From Raphanus sativus (taxonomy: Eukaryota > Streptophyta > Magnoliopsida > Brassicales > Brassicaceae), in NCBI RefSeq assembly GCF_000801105.2, contig NC_079519.1, positions 32,587,288 to 32,651,287 of the forward strand: a DNA stretch of 64,000 nucleotides, in the 5' to 3' direction. Shown here in pieces: positions 22,727 through 34,817 of the stretch (position 1 is the first letter of the stretch; each line of letters begins with the position of its first letter). Under the pieces are notes generated by a model. The model made no database searches. It had not been told where the DNA came from and worked only from the letters and a program-made list of their open reading frames with translations. Both the position numbers and the translations under genes were made by a program.

Positions 22727-24115
22727 ATGCATTCTTCGAATCTCGGTTCTTCCAGCAAACCTGCCTTCTCTTCCTTCTCTCAATCCAGCACAAGGTACTA
22801 CTAAGTCTACGTTTTTATACATTAAAAGGGCTCAAGGTTTGATTTTGATTCGATTATGATGTTTTGATTGGGTGCAGCGGCGGTAGAGGAAGAGGAAACG
22901 AGAGAGATAATAATGATCGACGGAGACCTCAGGGTCGTGGCGGCGGCGGTAGAGGAGGAGGCAAAGATAAAATCGATGCGCTTGGAAGACTCTTGTAAAG
23001 TGATTTCGCATTAAAGTATTGATTTTTAGGTTAAAATTGAACTCTCTTTATTTTATTTTTTGGATTTGATCATCAGGACGAGAATCTTGCGACATATGGC
23101 TACTGAGCTGAGACTAAATATGAGAGGTGATGGTTTTGTTAAAGTTGAAGACTTGCTTTACTTGAATCTCAAAACTTCTGCAAACACTCCCTTGAACTCT
23201 CACACTGTTGATGAGATTAGAGAGGTCTGTCTGTCTGTTTCCACCTAATCTTTTTCGTTTTAGCTTTTGTGTATCATGTCATGTCTTTACTGGTGGTTGT
23301 TAAAGCATGCATGCAGGCAGTGAGAAGAGACAATAAGCAACGTTTTAGCCTCGTTGAAGAGGGTGGAGAGCTCTCTATTCGGGCTAACCAAGGCCACTCT
23401 CTCACGGTATTGATTTTGGAAGCTTTCTCTTTTGATATTGTTAGAATGCTACTACTAATTAGCTTCTGCTCTATGTCTTTTATGTGTAGACGGTTGAATC
23501 TGAAAAGTTACTTAAACCAATATTGTCAGCGGAAGAAGCTCCAGGTAAAAAAGCGTACTATGACATTGTACTTCTCACTTGTGTTCTGTATTGGATTGTT
23601 TCTCATGTTCATTTGATTTGTTGTAATGGCAAGTATGTGTGCATGGAACTTATAGGAAGAATTTGGAATCCATCTTAGCATCTGGGTTAAAGCGAATGAA
23701 TAGACTCCATGTTCACTTTTCTTCTGGCTTGCCAACAGATGGTGAAGTGATAAGTGGTAGGATACTACTACTTTTGATCTTGTTCTTGTTGTTCCTGAAT
23801 AATTGCATCTGCACACACTTATTTGATTTTTTTGGCAAGGCATGAGAAGAGATGTTAATGTGTTGATCTTTCTCGACATCAAGAAAGCTCTTGAAGGTTT
23901 TAGTACTACAACTCTTTATTTTCTTTTGTATCATCAACACTACTACTGTCTTTCTAACACTTTAGTTTCACTCTTGATATGTGTCTATAGATGGGATTGC
24001 GTTCTACATTTCAGACAACAAGGTAATTTTGACTGAAGGTATTGATGGTGTAGTGCCTGTTGAGTACTTCCAAAAGATCGAGTCTTGGCCTGGTCGGCAA
24101 CCAATTCCTTTCTGA
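22727..24115 (+). CDS. TPT1: tRNA 2'-phosphotransferase (TPT1/KptA family)
   Basis: Eight exons are joined: 22727-22794, 22878-22994, 23077-23224, 23317-23406, 23490-23544, 23634-23756, 23840-23896 and 23991-24115. All are in frame, giving 260 residues. It would transfer the splice-junction 2'-phosphate of ligated tRNAs to NAD+, the last step of plant tRNA splicing. Residues 24-55 are Gly/Arg-rich (GGRGRGN, GRGGGGRGGG). The catalytic domain follows with LTRILRHMATELRLNMRGDG, then RFSLVEEGGELSIRANQGHS. The conserved Arg-His-Arg-Arg set is represented by the RxxRH-like, HGTYR and MRRDVNVLIFLD segments. The NAD-site motif HVHFSSGLP is present. The closest Arabidopsis proteins are AT2G45330 and AT5G23600. 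Its neighbour here is a fragment of MAP1A (AT2G45240), so both may have moved together. Confidence 0.93.
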
Positions 24116-25065
24116 TTTGTTATTAGGGACGACAGCAGTGACTTATGAGATATACAATTATTTCCACCTTAGTCATGTTTCTGCAAATGTTTTTTTTTAA
24201 TAAATTAATCTACTGTTATTTTTTCGTGTGTCGTCGGTATTTGTTAAATAAATTAATCACATCAATATTTGATCGTGGATGGTGATCAGTGTAACCAATG
24301 TTTGTAGAAACTTTGCAACTAATGAATATTTTGATTGCAATCTTTATATGTTTTCAAGATATATGTTTACTCTTGGTGCCATAAACTTATTCGTTTCTGA
24401 TAAACCAACATGCTACGTGTTACCAAAACCTTTTTAAAAAGAGACTTGGATTATTTTAAAGCGGCGGTGGCAATGGGATCTGCTGTCATGTTCAAAGGAA
24501 GAATGAGTTTTCAAGTTGATGTTTTCTTCGTTGGTTTTTCTGTTATGGATTTGGTATTAAATGATTTGTCTTTGTTTCCAAGAAGTTAATTACAGTGGGT
24601 GTTTTGGTCTTTGTCACTTTTCTCTTCAGGCTATTCGCTGAAGCGTCCCTCGTGTAGTGTCAAGAGTAAGTAGGCCATGATTGGGATCTACCGGACAACA
24701 CATTTGGAGCTGCATATGCAAAAGATTCGTGGGATCTAGAAACTTCTCTCCCTGTGATCGTCCACCCCTAAAGATTCATGGGACCTCAGAGACTTAAAGC
24801 TCCTCAAAATCACAGATGATGTACTACTGGTCAGTGTAATTGTTAACAAGAGAACTTGCAAGTCTTTTTCTTGATTCAAACTAATTGGAACACTTTGATC
24901 AGAGAATATTACAAGAGAAACGATCGAGAGATAGATTGACAAGAAACCGACTTCTTATCATTAAAGGACTCTCACAACAAACAGTTTAGTAGTGTGCGAA
25001 TGCAACAAGGAGAGAATGGATACGCATTTGCATTACACATAATGTTTTTTCTTTTGTCCGATACT
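24116..25065. other. Intergenic DNA between convergent TPT1 and SPR1
   Basis: The 3' regions of two convergent genes. No coding, RNA or repeat feature is identified. Phrases near 24690 and 24770 (tgggatct, attcgtggga/attcatggga) are weakly repeated. Confidence 0.4.
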
Positions 25066-25525
25066 TTACTTGCCACCAGTGAAGAGATAATCCAAGGATG
25101 ATCCACCTCCAGGAGCTGCATGGACTTTAGTCGAAGGACGGTCCTGCAAAGAGAACCATTTCAGTGTTATTCTAGAGAATAGTAACATTCACTGTTTATT
25201 GAGTAAATGGAGACAGAAACAAAAAAAACATTACAGTGATGAAGTTTCCGGTGTTCTGTCCTTCAGCTCGGGCGTAGTTGTTAACGGGAGTTTTGATACC
25301 AGCAGGAATCTGCTTGTTGAGCTCTGCAGGCTCCACGCTGGTAGTAGCGGTGGTGAGTGCGGTGGCAGTCACAGGTGCAGGTGCTTGTGCAGGTGCAGCA
25401 GTGGCGTTGCTTGGCTCAGTAGAAGGAGCTGGAGCGGGCTTAGGAGGAGGAGCATCACCACCACTACCACCAAAGAGATAATTGAGTGAGCTCTGACCTC
25501 CACCACAGCTGTTTCCACGACCCAT
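25066..25525 (-). CDS. SPR1: SPIRAL1 microtubule-associated protein
   Basis: Two exons on the minus strand (25235-25525 and 25066-25143) give 122 residues, close to the usual length of the family. The protein carries the diagnostic near-identical ends: GGGQSSLNYLFGG at the N-terminus and GGGSSLDYLFTGG at the C-terminus. These motifs mediate microtubule localisation. Between them lies a Pro/Ala/Thr-rich linker and NKQIPAGIKTPVNNYARAEG with GQNTGNFIT. SPR1 binds cortical microtubule plus ends and is needed for straight anisotropic cell expansion. A 5'-leader intron is suggested by a GTTAGTATC donor near 25980 on the minus strand. Collinear with AT2G03680. Confidence 0.95.
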
Positions 25526-26420
25526 AATAGATACACACTTCTGAAACCCAAAATCCAGTCACTGAACACATAAGAGATTGATAAATCCGGCAGAATCTCA
25601 CAAAACTGTGAATGTGATAGTGAATTCAATAGCTTCAATGCATGATGGTTTGTTCATATTCACAATCAGAGACTAGACCATACTATGTTTCCTCCTCTCT
25701 CCTAGACGATATAATCCAAAATCAGAGGATGCTAAATTCAAAATCCACAGCTCAAAACGACGACAAAAAGAGGCAAAAAAACAATTCATGATTCACGAAA
25801 AATCTTGACGAGAATATGACATAGCGCTTTCAATCAGTGGAAGAAGACTTATAATCAGATCTAAAATCAGTGAAACCGAATCAACATTCTCTCGGAATCC
25901 AAAATCTCCAACACAGAGCGTAATCGACGGAGGAATCTACGAGATCTAGACTCGATTAAACGAACTGAGAGTTTGAGATACTAACCTTCCGGCGAAAATC
26001 GCGATCAGATCTAGAAGAAGAAGAAGCAAACGGACGGAGAGAGTACCGAGTCACAAGCGAACCAGTCCATCTATATAAAGCTCAAACCGGTTTTGTTACT
26101 CTCAGTTCCCGGTTCAATCAATCGCTTCTTCGGTTAACCATCATTTTCAACTGTTGATACATGAAAATGGACAGTTTTACATCAAAATATCTTAATTCAA
26201 AAACCGCTTAATCATCAATCAATACCAAGTTTAATGTTAACTATCTCGGAATTTGGAGTGGAACAAAGCTACAATTATTCAATCGGTTAATACTTAACCA
26301 GGGTAATTATTGGTGCTCTTTTCACTAAATTGGAAAGATTTCAATAGGGCCATTCATTTAAAAAAATCTGAACTTCGAAACAAAAAGATACTTATCGGAA
26401 AAAAAAAAGAGACTTAAAAT

Positions 26421-29227
26421 TCATGTAGCAGCAGCAGCTAGTTCACCATGTTTAGACTGGTTCAAGTAATAGTTTCCACCAGCAAGCAACATCAAGCTCA
26501 ACACACCAAACTTCCATGACGACAACAACCCTAACCCCAATACATTGGAGTGACTCATCATCACCACCTTCTTCTTTCTCTCAACAGGAACCCTTCTCGA
26601 ATCCGCCGAACTCTTCGACTTCCTGAACGATGCATAACTCTCGACTTCTTCAACCGTCAACGCAGGTTTAAGCGACTTCTTCGCGGTTTGGAAATGGCGG
26701 TCCAACACACAGCTCGCCGCAATGTTTTCTCTGAGCGACACTGTCCCGCTTTCTCTGCATAGACCTTCAAGCTCTGCGCCTGTGAAAAGATCAGTCTCCT
26801 CTGCTATTTTTCTGAGGTCAACGTCGTCTCCTAGTCTCATGCTGCGTGTGTGCACTTGCAGTATCTCTAACCGAGCTTCTAAATCAGGCGGTGGCACGTA
26901 CAGCACCTAAACAAAAGAACATTTCAAAGTAACCGGTTAACAATCCGGTTTACTTATCAAAGTGATCTTAGTCTCTAATAAATTGCTTTATTTTAGAATG
27001 AAAATAGAGCAATGAGAAAAAAAAACTATTCGATTATAGAATGGAAAATAGAATAGGACTAGAAATTTTTTATTCCAAATTCTATTTTATAATAAAAAAA
27101 TAGAATGAGGTTGGAGATGCTCTTACTAAATCGAACCGACCAGGTCGCATAAGAGCTGCATCTATTGCATAGGGACGGTTCGTAGCAGCCAGGACAAGAA
27201 TTCCCTAAACCAAAAAACACATCACTATCATTGTAAACCAATAAGGGAATCAAAAAGGTTATGAATGAGCTTTTTTGTGTAGTACCTTTGCTTCTTCAAG
27301 ACCATCCATTTCGGTTAAGAGTGTAGAGAGAAGTCTTTCTCCAACTGTTGAACTATTATTGCTTGAGCCCTCTTCACCTCTACAACGGCACAGGGAAGTG
27401 TAAACATGTTAAAAAGAGTCTATAAAGCAGAAAGCAAGAGTTAAAGAGCGAGATAAGAGACAAAACCTTTTACATGCAACAACATCAGCTTCATCAAAGA
27501 ATATTATACTAGGAGAAGCAAGTCTAGCTCTTTGAAACGTGTTCCTCAATAACGCTTCACCTTCTCCAACATACATAGAGAACAGCTCCGCACAGCTTAA
27601 GGAAAAGAAGGAGGCTTGAGCAGCGTTTGCAGCGGCTTTGGCAAGAGTTGTCTTTGAGCAACCTGGAGGACCATGGAGGAGTATTCCACGCATAGGAGAT
27701 ATTCCCATTCTTGTAAATGCAGCTGAGTGTTTGATAGGCCATTCAACAGCTTGCTGGAGCTTTTTCTGTTCCACAATCAAAACACATTATAGCCCACTAT
27801 TGTAAGAGGGATGACAAGAATGTTAAAAAGCTATTCTACCTTCAAGTCTTTGAGACCACCAACGTCGTCCCATGTCACTTTTGGGATTTCAACTGTGATC
27901 CCTCTAGTTATACTTGGACCAACCACAGATTTTGCAATCTTGAAGTCTTGTGATGTTAGGACAAGAGTATCTGGAGATCTTTTGCTTGCGGATATGGTCG
28001 CTTCACGGCATAAAGCTTCCAAATCTGCTCCAACATAACCGTTGCAAGACTTTGCTATGGCTTGCAGATCGAGACTAGGATCTAAACTAACTTTCTTTGT
28101 GTATAGCTGATAAAAAAAATAGCAAACATGAATCTCACAAGAAACAATCTCCAACTTAAAGCCCCAATGAAGAACTCAATGTTGTTACCTGCAGGATTTT
28201 TAAGCGATCCTCTTCATTAGGTGTGCTGACTTCAACTAAAGTATCAAACCGCCCCGCCCTTCTTAGCGCTGGGTCAATTGCATCCAACCTGTTGGTGGAT
28301 GCTACAACAACAACTCTTGGTGCAGATGATGAGGGCTTGTTTGAGTCCATGAGTGTGAAGAGTTGAGAAGCAATACGAACACCTTGCTCTCCTCTACATT
28401 TGAGAGATTAAATCAAACAACTCTCTCTTAAAAAAAGTAATAGGAGTAAGTAAGTAACAGATATATGAGTGAGTGAGATACAATACCTAGAACTACGCTT
28501 AGGACAAAGAACGTCAATCTCATCGATGAAAATCACAGATGGCTTGTCTGAACCAGCGTGAGAAGTAGCCTCGGCAAAAGCTTCCCTTAAGACTTTCTCG
28601 CTTTCTCCAGCATGAGCTCGATGTACAGAATGAGGGCTAAAACAGAGCATTGATTGCCACACAAACACAAAGCACATATTAGCTTTCATATCATATATAT
28701 TATACAAGAAGCTACAAAGAAAAGTACCTCAGAACAGTCAAGTGCGCATCACATTCCTGGACAACAGCACGGACCAAACTTGTCTGCAGGAAAACAAAAA
28801 AGTTGCAATATGGTCTAATTAGCTTAGGTGAGCTAATCTTAAAGTTTAGAACTTTGATGAACCCAACAGAGTTTTGTCTGAAAAGTTTCAAACTTGGAAA
28901 CAGAGTTCACCTTTCCGGTTCCAGGAGGGCCGTAAAGGAGCAACCCTCTAGACCACTGCAATGAATGAGAGTGAAAAGCAGAGGAAAGGTTTAATAAAAC
29001 AGAACAAGAAAGAAACAGAGGAAGCTGAGTTTCAGGTGTGGATGTTCTTATTTTTTTTTTACTTTGAGACCAAGAGTACGAGCTTCGAGAGGGTAGCGAA
29101 AAGGGAAGATGATGAGTTCTCTAAGCGCTTGCAAAGCCCTCTCGTTGCCACCGATCTCTGCTTCCGCTCGCCATGTATCATCGCCGACGACGACGTCGTT
29201 ATCGCAGCCACTGGTTTGGGTCTCCAT
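26421..29227 (-). CDS. CDC48B: CDC48B, two-domain AAA+ ATPase
   Basis: Ten exons on the minus strand: 29063-29227, 28911-28955, 28728-28783, 28487-28636, 28189-28393, 27840-28106, 27467-27765, 27286-27379, 27127-27204 and 26421-26906. They total 614 residues with all frames continuous. The first AAA domain has Walker A GPPGTGKT, Walker B VIFIDEID and [19 protein letters not shown]. The second has [20 protein letters not shown], where Ser replaces the usual Gly before Lys, then [15 protein letters not shown] and [17 protein letters not shown]. The CDC48-type N domain is very short. The last 45 residues include a hydrophobic stretch ([16 protein letters not shown]), a likely membrane anchor near the C-terminus. 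The orthologue is AT2G03670, a divergent CDC48 paralogue. The intron at 26907-27126 contains a MITE-like segment. Confidence 0.94.
26975..27125. mobile_element. MITE remnant in a CDC48B intron
   Basis: The right end ggttggagatgctctta matches MITE termini seen elsewhere in the window. The body has facing phrases of the type gaatggaaaatagaata / tctattttataa. The left terminus has decayed. It lies wholly within the last CDC48B intron and leaves its splice sites intact. Confidence 0.45.
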
Positions 29228-29986
29228 CAGATTTGCAGGGTTTATGCGCCGCCGGGAGGGGGGGACGAGAGACGGAGGACGTTTTCCGGTGATTAAAATT
29301 TTAAAAAGATTATACAAAATAGTGTTAGGGCTTTTCTTTACATGTGATATTACAACTTTGTCCTATCTAAATTGATTACCGGTAAGATTAGGATTTGGTT
29401 TCGAACCTATTCATATTCCGAATTTTCTGGATTAAAGATTTCAACTCCGTTTGAATAATGTTCTAAATTTTGGTTCTTATTTTATTTGAATTTTTATGGA
29501 TTTAATTCAAATTCGGATAATATATTTAATTTAAATTATTTTAAAATTTTAAAATTCATTATTTATTTAAAAAATTTCAAGATCTATAAACAAAATAATA
29601 TATTACATATAAATTTGAATAATATATATCCAAATACCTAAATTTAACATATAAATTGATTTGATTTGTATATTTAGATAAAAGTCAATAAATATTTTAA
29701 GTATTTTTAGTGTTCTGAGTATATTAATTATTTTAGACATTTACTTTGGACTATTTGTATATATGTTTAAGTATTTTGGATAACTTAAAAGTATCATATA
29801 TATTCACTAAATTTAAAAATAATAAATATTTATATATATATATATTTATTTATTTTAAATACATTCAGATATCCGAAATATTTCGATTCAGATTGAATTC
29901 GGTTTTGGTTCTTAAAATACCAAAAGAAATTGACTCTCAAGAATATTGACGTTTTCAAAGGGAGAGTTCAAGATGTTGGACAAATT
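29228..29986. other. CDC48B promoter and degenerate AT-rich repeat
   Basis: 29228-29350 is the likely CDC48B leader and promoter. From about 29360 to 29930 a low-complexity AT-rich sequence contains phrases such as tattccgaattttc, ttcggataata and cagatatccgaaatatttcg, resembling repeats near 6230 and 49040. No gene is seen. Confidence 0.4.
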
Positions 29987-30058
29987 GCCTCCGTAGCATA
30001 GTGGTATTGCGTTCGCTTCGTAAGCGAAAGGCCGCGAGTTCGATCCTCGCCGGGGGCT
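29987..30058 (+). tRNA. tRNA-Thr (anticodon CGU)
   Basis: A 72-nt cloverleaf. The acceptor GCCTCCG pairs with CGGGGGC (one G-U pair), and the discriminator is T. The D region is TAGCATAGTGG (box A), the anticodon stem TTCGC/GCGAA encloses loop TTCGTAA with anticodon CGT, and the T arm has GTTCGATCC (box B). A run of four T at 30058-30061 follows as the Pol III terminator. Confidence 0.93.
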
Positions 30059-31214
30059 TTTAAAAAAAAAAATATTTTTGGCCCACAAACGTAAACAGGT
30101 CAAATTGGGCAAGATTGGCACGATATTAATGGTTTTACTATCCAAAAAGCTGCCGAAATGAATAAAAACTAAAAGTAATTAGACTGTTTTTCAACTCTTT
30201 AAAATATTTTTGTGCAGTTTCGAAATGTTAACCACTAGTTCATTCACAGGCTTTAAAAACAAGGAAACTCCAGGTATGTTTTTCCTCATCAAATTTCCAA
30301 TTCATTAGAAGTTCTTGTCTTTTTCTTTTGATATTGGAATGCAACTATAAGCTCACAAGCATGTATGTGGGTTCAGTTACTTCCGTTCTACTGAAATCTT
30401 GCTGAATTAAACCCTTTTTGTTCAGTTTGTTTGACTTCAAAAGTTTCTATGGAAATTTTTTGAGTTTTATTAAATTTCGGTTAAAATTAAATTTAAAATC
30501 TCAAGTAAGTTCAGTTATTTTGGTTAGTTCGATTCGAAATTCAGGTTAAGCTCGGTATAGTTTCTATTTTTTTTCTTTTTATAACAAAAATCGAATTATC
30601 AAATTACCAAACTGAACCAAAAACCAGAACTTTTTTTAACTGCCAAATCGAAATGAGTCTCAAACCGAATTAAACTGAAAACCAAACTTTTTAGTTTGAT
30701 TAAGAACCGTAGGCGTACTCAAAAGAGCATCTATATATGAGAAAATAGGGAAGTTTCTCAAGGCCATGTTGTTGTCTCCAAGATGATAACTTCATGAAAA
30801 AAATGTAGAAACAAAAATCCTAATCGAGTGTGTTCTTTTTTAGTTCTTCTGCAGCCAACAATAATGAAAATAGCAGGAAATATTCTGCGCTAAATAATTG
30901 ATACAATAGGAATGAGTCGGGAGACAACGGTTTTAACGGAGGCTCAGAGAGAAACTAGAGTTATGCTTCATGTAACCTCACATAACCCCACAAAGTTTCA
31001 AAGCTCTTGGCCATTAACTACAAACACTTTCCAATAGACCCGAGAGTCTACCTTGCTCTCTTACACGGTCACACCAACCTAAACAATTTGATTAATTTAG
31101 TTAAACCTAATTTACTTTTGTTAACACATAACTTAACTCGATTTTCCATTTAACAGGTTTTACTCAACCAGTTAAGAGGGTCAACTAATCGTAAACACAC
31201 AAAGCAAACCGAAT
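30059..31214. other. Intergenic DNA with an AACCGAA-rich repeat
   Basis: 30400-30710 contains many variants of accgaa, ttcggtt and aaccaaac facing both directions, as in 55083-55460. It looks like an old, self-complementary repeat. No gene is seen. Confidence 0.4.
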
Positions 31215-32095
31215 TCAAGAACATGGAGAACGTAAAGAACAACACGAAGGACATGAAGGAAACCATGAGAACCAACCACACATTGTTGACTGCTTCTGGT
31301 TTTCTACTTCTGCTGGTTGTTCTGTCTCTTGTGATTGCTTTTCTTGTTTCTTCTGTTCCCCTGTTTCTACACTTGCTGAATCACTTGCAGCTCCTGCTAA
31401 ACTGTAAAAATAAAAAAGACTTTTCACTAAACCAAATCCAACAAAAACAAAGCAAAGAAAAAAGGCATAAGAGAGGATGATAGGAGAGACTATTACATGG
31501 GGAAAGAGAAGGAATGCGTGCTGTTTGAGCTTCGGTTAGAACGGTAAGACTTTGTAGGAGTTTTCCAAGAAACAGCAGGAGGCTGTTCTTTCTCATCGTC
31601 ATCATCATCTGAATCAACAACTTTGGAGGACTCGACTAAAGGGTCTGATTCTTTTCCTGGCGGAGGAGGCATAGGAAGCTCAGGACTATAAGCTAGCAAC
31701 TCTCCTGATTTAAAAAGCTCACCAGATTTCATCATATCAACAGTGAAACTGTTTCTCCCTATATGAATACTAAAGAGAGATTCGTTCGAAGCGCAGCTCC
31801 AATCAGCTTGTAAATTCGATTTGCTTGTCTCGAAAACCGAAGATGGGATCCGGTCCGGGTCATAGTCCGTTGTTCCTTGATCCTCCCTGTCCATTACTTG
31901 AACAGGAGGTGAATCTGTCTCTGGTAGATGTCTTGGTGGTGATGAATAGGAAGATGATGATGAGGAGGAGAAAGAAGAGGATCTTGAATGTGTTTCTGAG
32001 TGGATCTTTTTATGCTCATCATCTCCATTTTTATCTTCTAATAAAGGTTCTTCTGAAACTTGTTTGTTTTCATGGTGATCATGTTCTGACCCCAT
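31215..32095 (-). CDS. Acidic serine-rich protein with Cys-rich tail (AT2G03630-like)
   Basis: Exons 31497-32095 and 31215-31401 join in frame to 261 residues. The start is the ATG at 32095; a further upstream frame begins only with TTG. The protein is low-complexity: a His/Asp/Glu-rich N-terminus, a long Ser run near residues 44-57, a middle segment ESLFSIHIGRNSFTVD that looks ordered, and a DSDDDDDEKEQP patch. The C-terminus is MCGWFSWFPSCPSCCSLRSPCS, aromatic and rich in Cys, possibly metal-binding or lipid-modified. Arabidopsis AT2G03630 is named suppressor SRP40-like only because of its serine content; no function is established. A leader intron is likely (donor GTATGT on the minus strand near 32240). 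Confidence 0.82.
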
Positions 32096-33133
32096 AACAA
32101 ACCTAAACAATCAAAAGAAATAATCATCAATGCCTCTTTGATTTAAGCCATTTTCTAGGGTTATTCAAAACCAATAAACATCAAAAATCTCTAAGATAAA
32201 ATACACCAAGAAATCTATTATATATTAAATAAAAAAACATACCTGGAAAATGATTTTATCCGATGAACCTAGACCGTGATTCAGTGATGATTCTTCTTCA
32301 CATTTGGATAAGTTGTGAATTTTTCTTATCAGACAAAACTAAGATGAAGAAAAGGGGGATCTAGGGTTTGGTTCTGTTCCTTGTCTGGGAGGGGGATAAC
32401 AGAACGAAAGGTATGTCGTAAAGTTCGGAAACTTTTAACAAACCCATTGGCTGGGTTTAGCGCCATGTCGGCTTCTCTTTCTGTTTTTTTTTTTCTCTGT
32501 TAGTTTTTTACCACTTTAGAAGTTGATCTCCTGTGTCATGGTCTATTTTAGAAACTGTGCTCCATCCAATAGATTTGACTTTTTAACACGTGGCTTGATA
32601 TACATTGGTCTTGGCACTACTTACTTGCTGTCCAAAACAAAGAAAGCCATTTGTTCTTCTTTTTGTTTTCATCATTTTGATTATGATCTTGTGTTTGCAG
32701 CTGAAAGAGTATATTGATGATACAGAGGATCTGATCAACATTAAGCTGGTAAGGACAGAAAAAATCAAGTTTTGTAACAAGATATTCAAGATTAGTAACA
32801 AAAGGCAAAACAAGAGTAGGGTACTAGTAAAGAGTAGTGATTAGTAACTTCAAACAAAAAGTCAAAAAATAACAAAAACAAAAGGCTAGACTTTCAAGCT
32901 CTCGTCGTTCGGATGATTGAAACATAATAGAGCTGCTCAACAAAAGAGTCTATATGAGGGAGACGAACAAAAACTTTGCAACTTAAAGCCAGAACAATGT
33001 CAAATCAAAACCATGATCAAATATCATACAATTCGATGTTTGCCACGAACACAACTGATTTATAAAACAGTTAAATCTAAAAGCAACAACCAGCCAATTA
33101 AAATAAATAAATAAAGGAACAAAAGCATTCTTT
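32096..33133. other. 5' leader of the SRP40-like gene and spacer
   Basis: 32096-32400 is the likely leader and promoter of the gene to the left. The remaining open frames around 32520-33110 are AT-rich and mutually overlapping on both strands, and none is convincing. Confidence 0.4.
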
Positions 33134-33335
33134 TCACACCGGTGAGGTGTCTGGTTCGCTATCGGGATTCACAGCACCGGCAGTGGTGGTTGTATTCAGA
33201 CCAAAAGTAGGCAATGATTTGTAGACGAAGGTCGAAAGATTTAGCAAGTTTTGATATAAACTCGTTGTTGCATCTTTAATAAGAAGATATATTTCTTCCA
33301 GGTCCACTGGTTCCACCTCCGGGTTTATGTAAACA
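33134..33335 (-). CDS. Possible terminal exon, cut by a Helitron
   Basis: A minus-strand open frame of about 65 codons reads NPEVEPVDLEEIYLLIKDA, then a Tyr/Leu-rich segment and TTTTAGAVNPDSEPDTSPV before the stop. It looks like an exon: an amphipathic helical part then a Pro/Asp/Ser tail. I do not recognise it. The frame continues upstream directly into the 3' terminus of the adjacent Helitron, so any upstream exons have been separated from it. It may equally be a chance ORF. Confidence 0.3.
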
Positions 33336-34817
33336 TTAGGGTCGGCCCGCTCTACGGGCGGGATGTGAACTATAAAATAATTTCAAAGGCTAATATACAA
33401 ATTAAAAATATTAAGATCTGGATACTGAAATTTTAGGCATGTATATCCGGATCCGGACCAGTTATATATTTTTAAAATATTTAAACATAATTATATCTAT
33501 ATATGTATACTATAAATATTTAGTTTAAAATGTCTATTTTTATTTTGTTTAACATTTAATATATACTTATTTTAATGTGATGTGTTCTAATTTTTATTTG
33601 ATGTATATGTTGTGAGACCATACTATTATAATTATTATTTATATTTTTTGTTGTGGGTTTTTAGTTTGATGAAAACATAATTTTATTACAATTGACCAAT
33701 TTTCTATACATTATAGTTTTATTTTAGAAATGAGAATATCCAAATATGTTTTATTTGTTTATTTATATTTGATCTAACTTGTATTGTCAATGTTTTTCCC
33801 TTTTATATCATCTATATCATTCACAATGTGTAATTATAAAGATTTATACATCATATAAGTTTTTTTATTCTACTTCATCTATTCCTATTCTTAGAAGAAA
33901 TAAGATTAATCTTCTATGTCATTTGATTGGATTTTGTAAGTTATTCTATGACAGTGATTTATATTTATATTAAAGTTTATTAATATTTTTAAAAGCATTA
34001 ATACATATAGAACTTATAGAAATTTCATTTGCGAAAACATAGTTAAAATATAATATATATTTTTAAATTACTTTTGTTTGTATTTATAATCATACATTTG
34101 CAAGTTAAACTATAACCATAAAATAAATAATTATATTCCACGAACGGATTATGAGCCTCACAAAATTTGGAGTATTTTAAAGCTGAAAAAGAAAAAGAAA
34201 AATTGGAGTATCTTATATATTTGATAATATATCCAAGGTTTGAGAATACCCATAAGCGTATGGACATTGTATAGTCAGAAAGCTTGAAGTTGTGGTTGCT
34301 CCGGGTAATGCCAATGGTCGCTGGCCTCACCTGCTCGCCGACGAATAGCTTGCTAACCCCACAAGACGCTGTCTTTTTCAGAGAGATGAAGAGATCGCGA
34401 TCTCCCGAAGATTATAGATTTTGCCGAAAACGACGCATCGAAGGTTTATATATATAAGGATCTAGCAGACGAAGAGCGCAATAGGTTGATTCGTAGTGGG
34501 ATGGAGAATAAAGACGATTTAAGATTAAACCACAAACACCGTTACAGAATCTAGAAAGTCTCAGCGCCAAATGAAAACAGACGAAGAACACGAAGGAGAA
34601 CATCTGTTTAGGGATTCCGTAGAACAGTGTCGATGGGCCTAGTGCCGAAGAGCATTTCATTTGCGCTGGACGAAGCCCACTGCGAAGCCCATTTCGAGAG
34701 AACAAAGTTTAAGTGATACAGTGCGTATCTGATGTGTCAACTCGTGAGACTTCTAATTTATGACGTGGACGCTGATGTGTCAGCAGGAGAGATTCAACTC
34801 TCTTTTATATATATAGA
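33336..34817 (-). mobile_element. Helitron-like element, 1.5 kb, with intact 3' hairpin
   Basis: On the minus strand the 5' end is TCTATATATATAAAAGAGAG at 34817, preceded by host A. The 3' end is the hairpin GCCCG-TAGAG-CGGGC (33345-33359) followed by CGACCCTAA, ending at 33336 before a host T. CTAA fits CTRR, and the hairpin-to-end spacing is normal for Helitrons. No Rep/helicase is encoded, so it is non-autonomous. The 34300-34735 part is less AT-rich than the rest and may be captured host sequence. No protein was identified in it. Confidence 0.7.
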
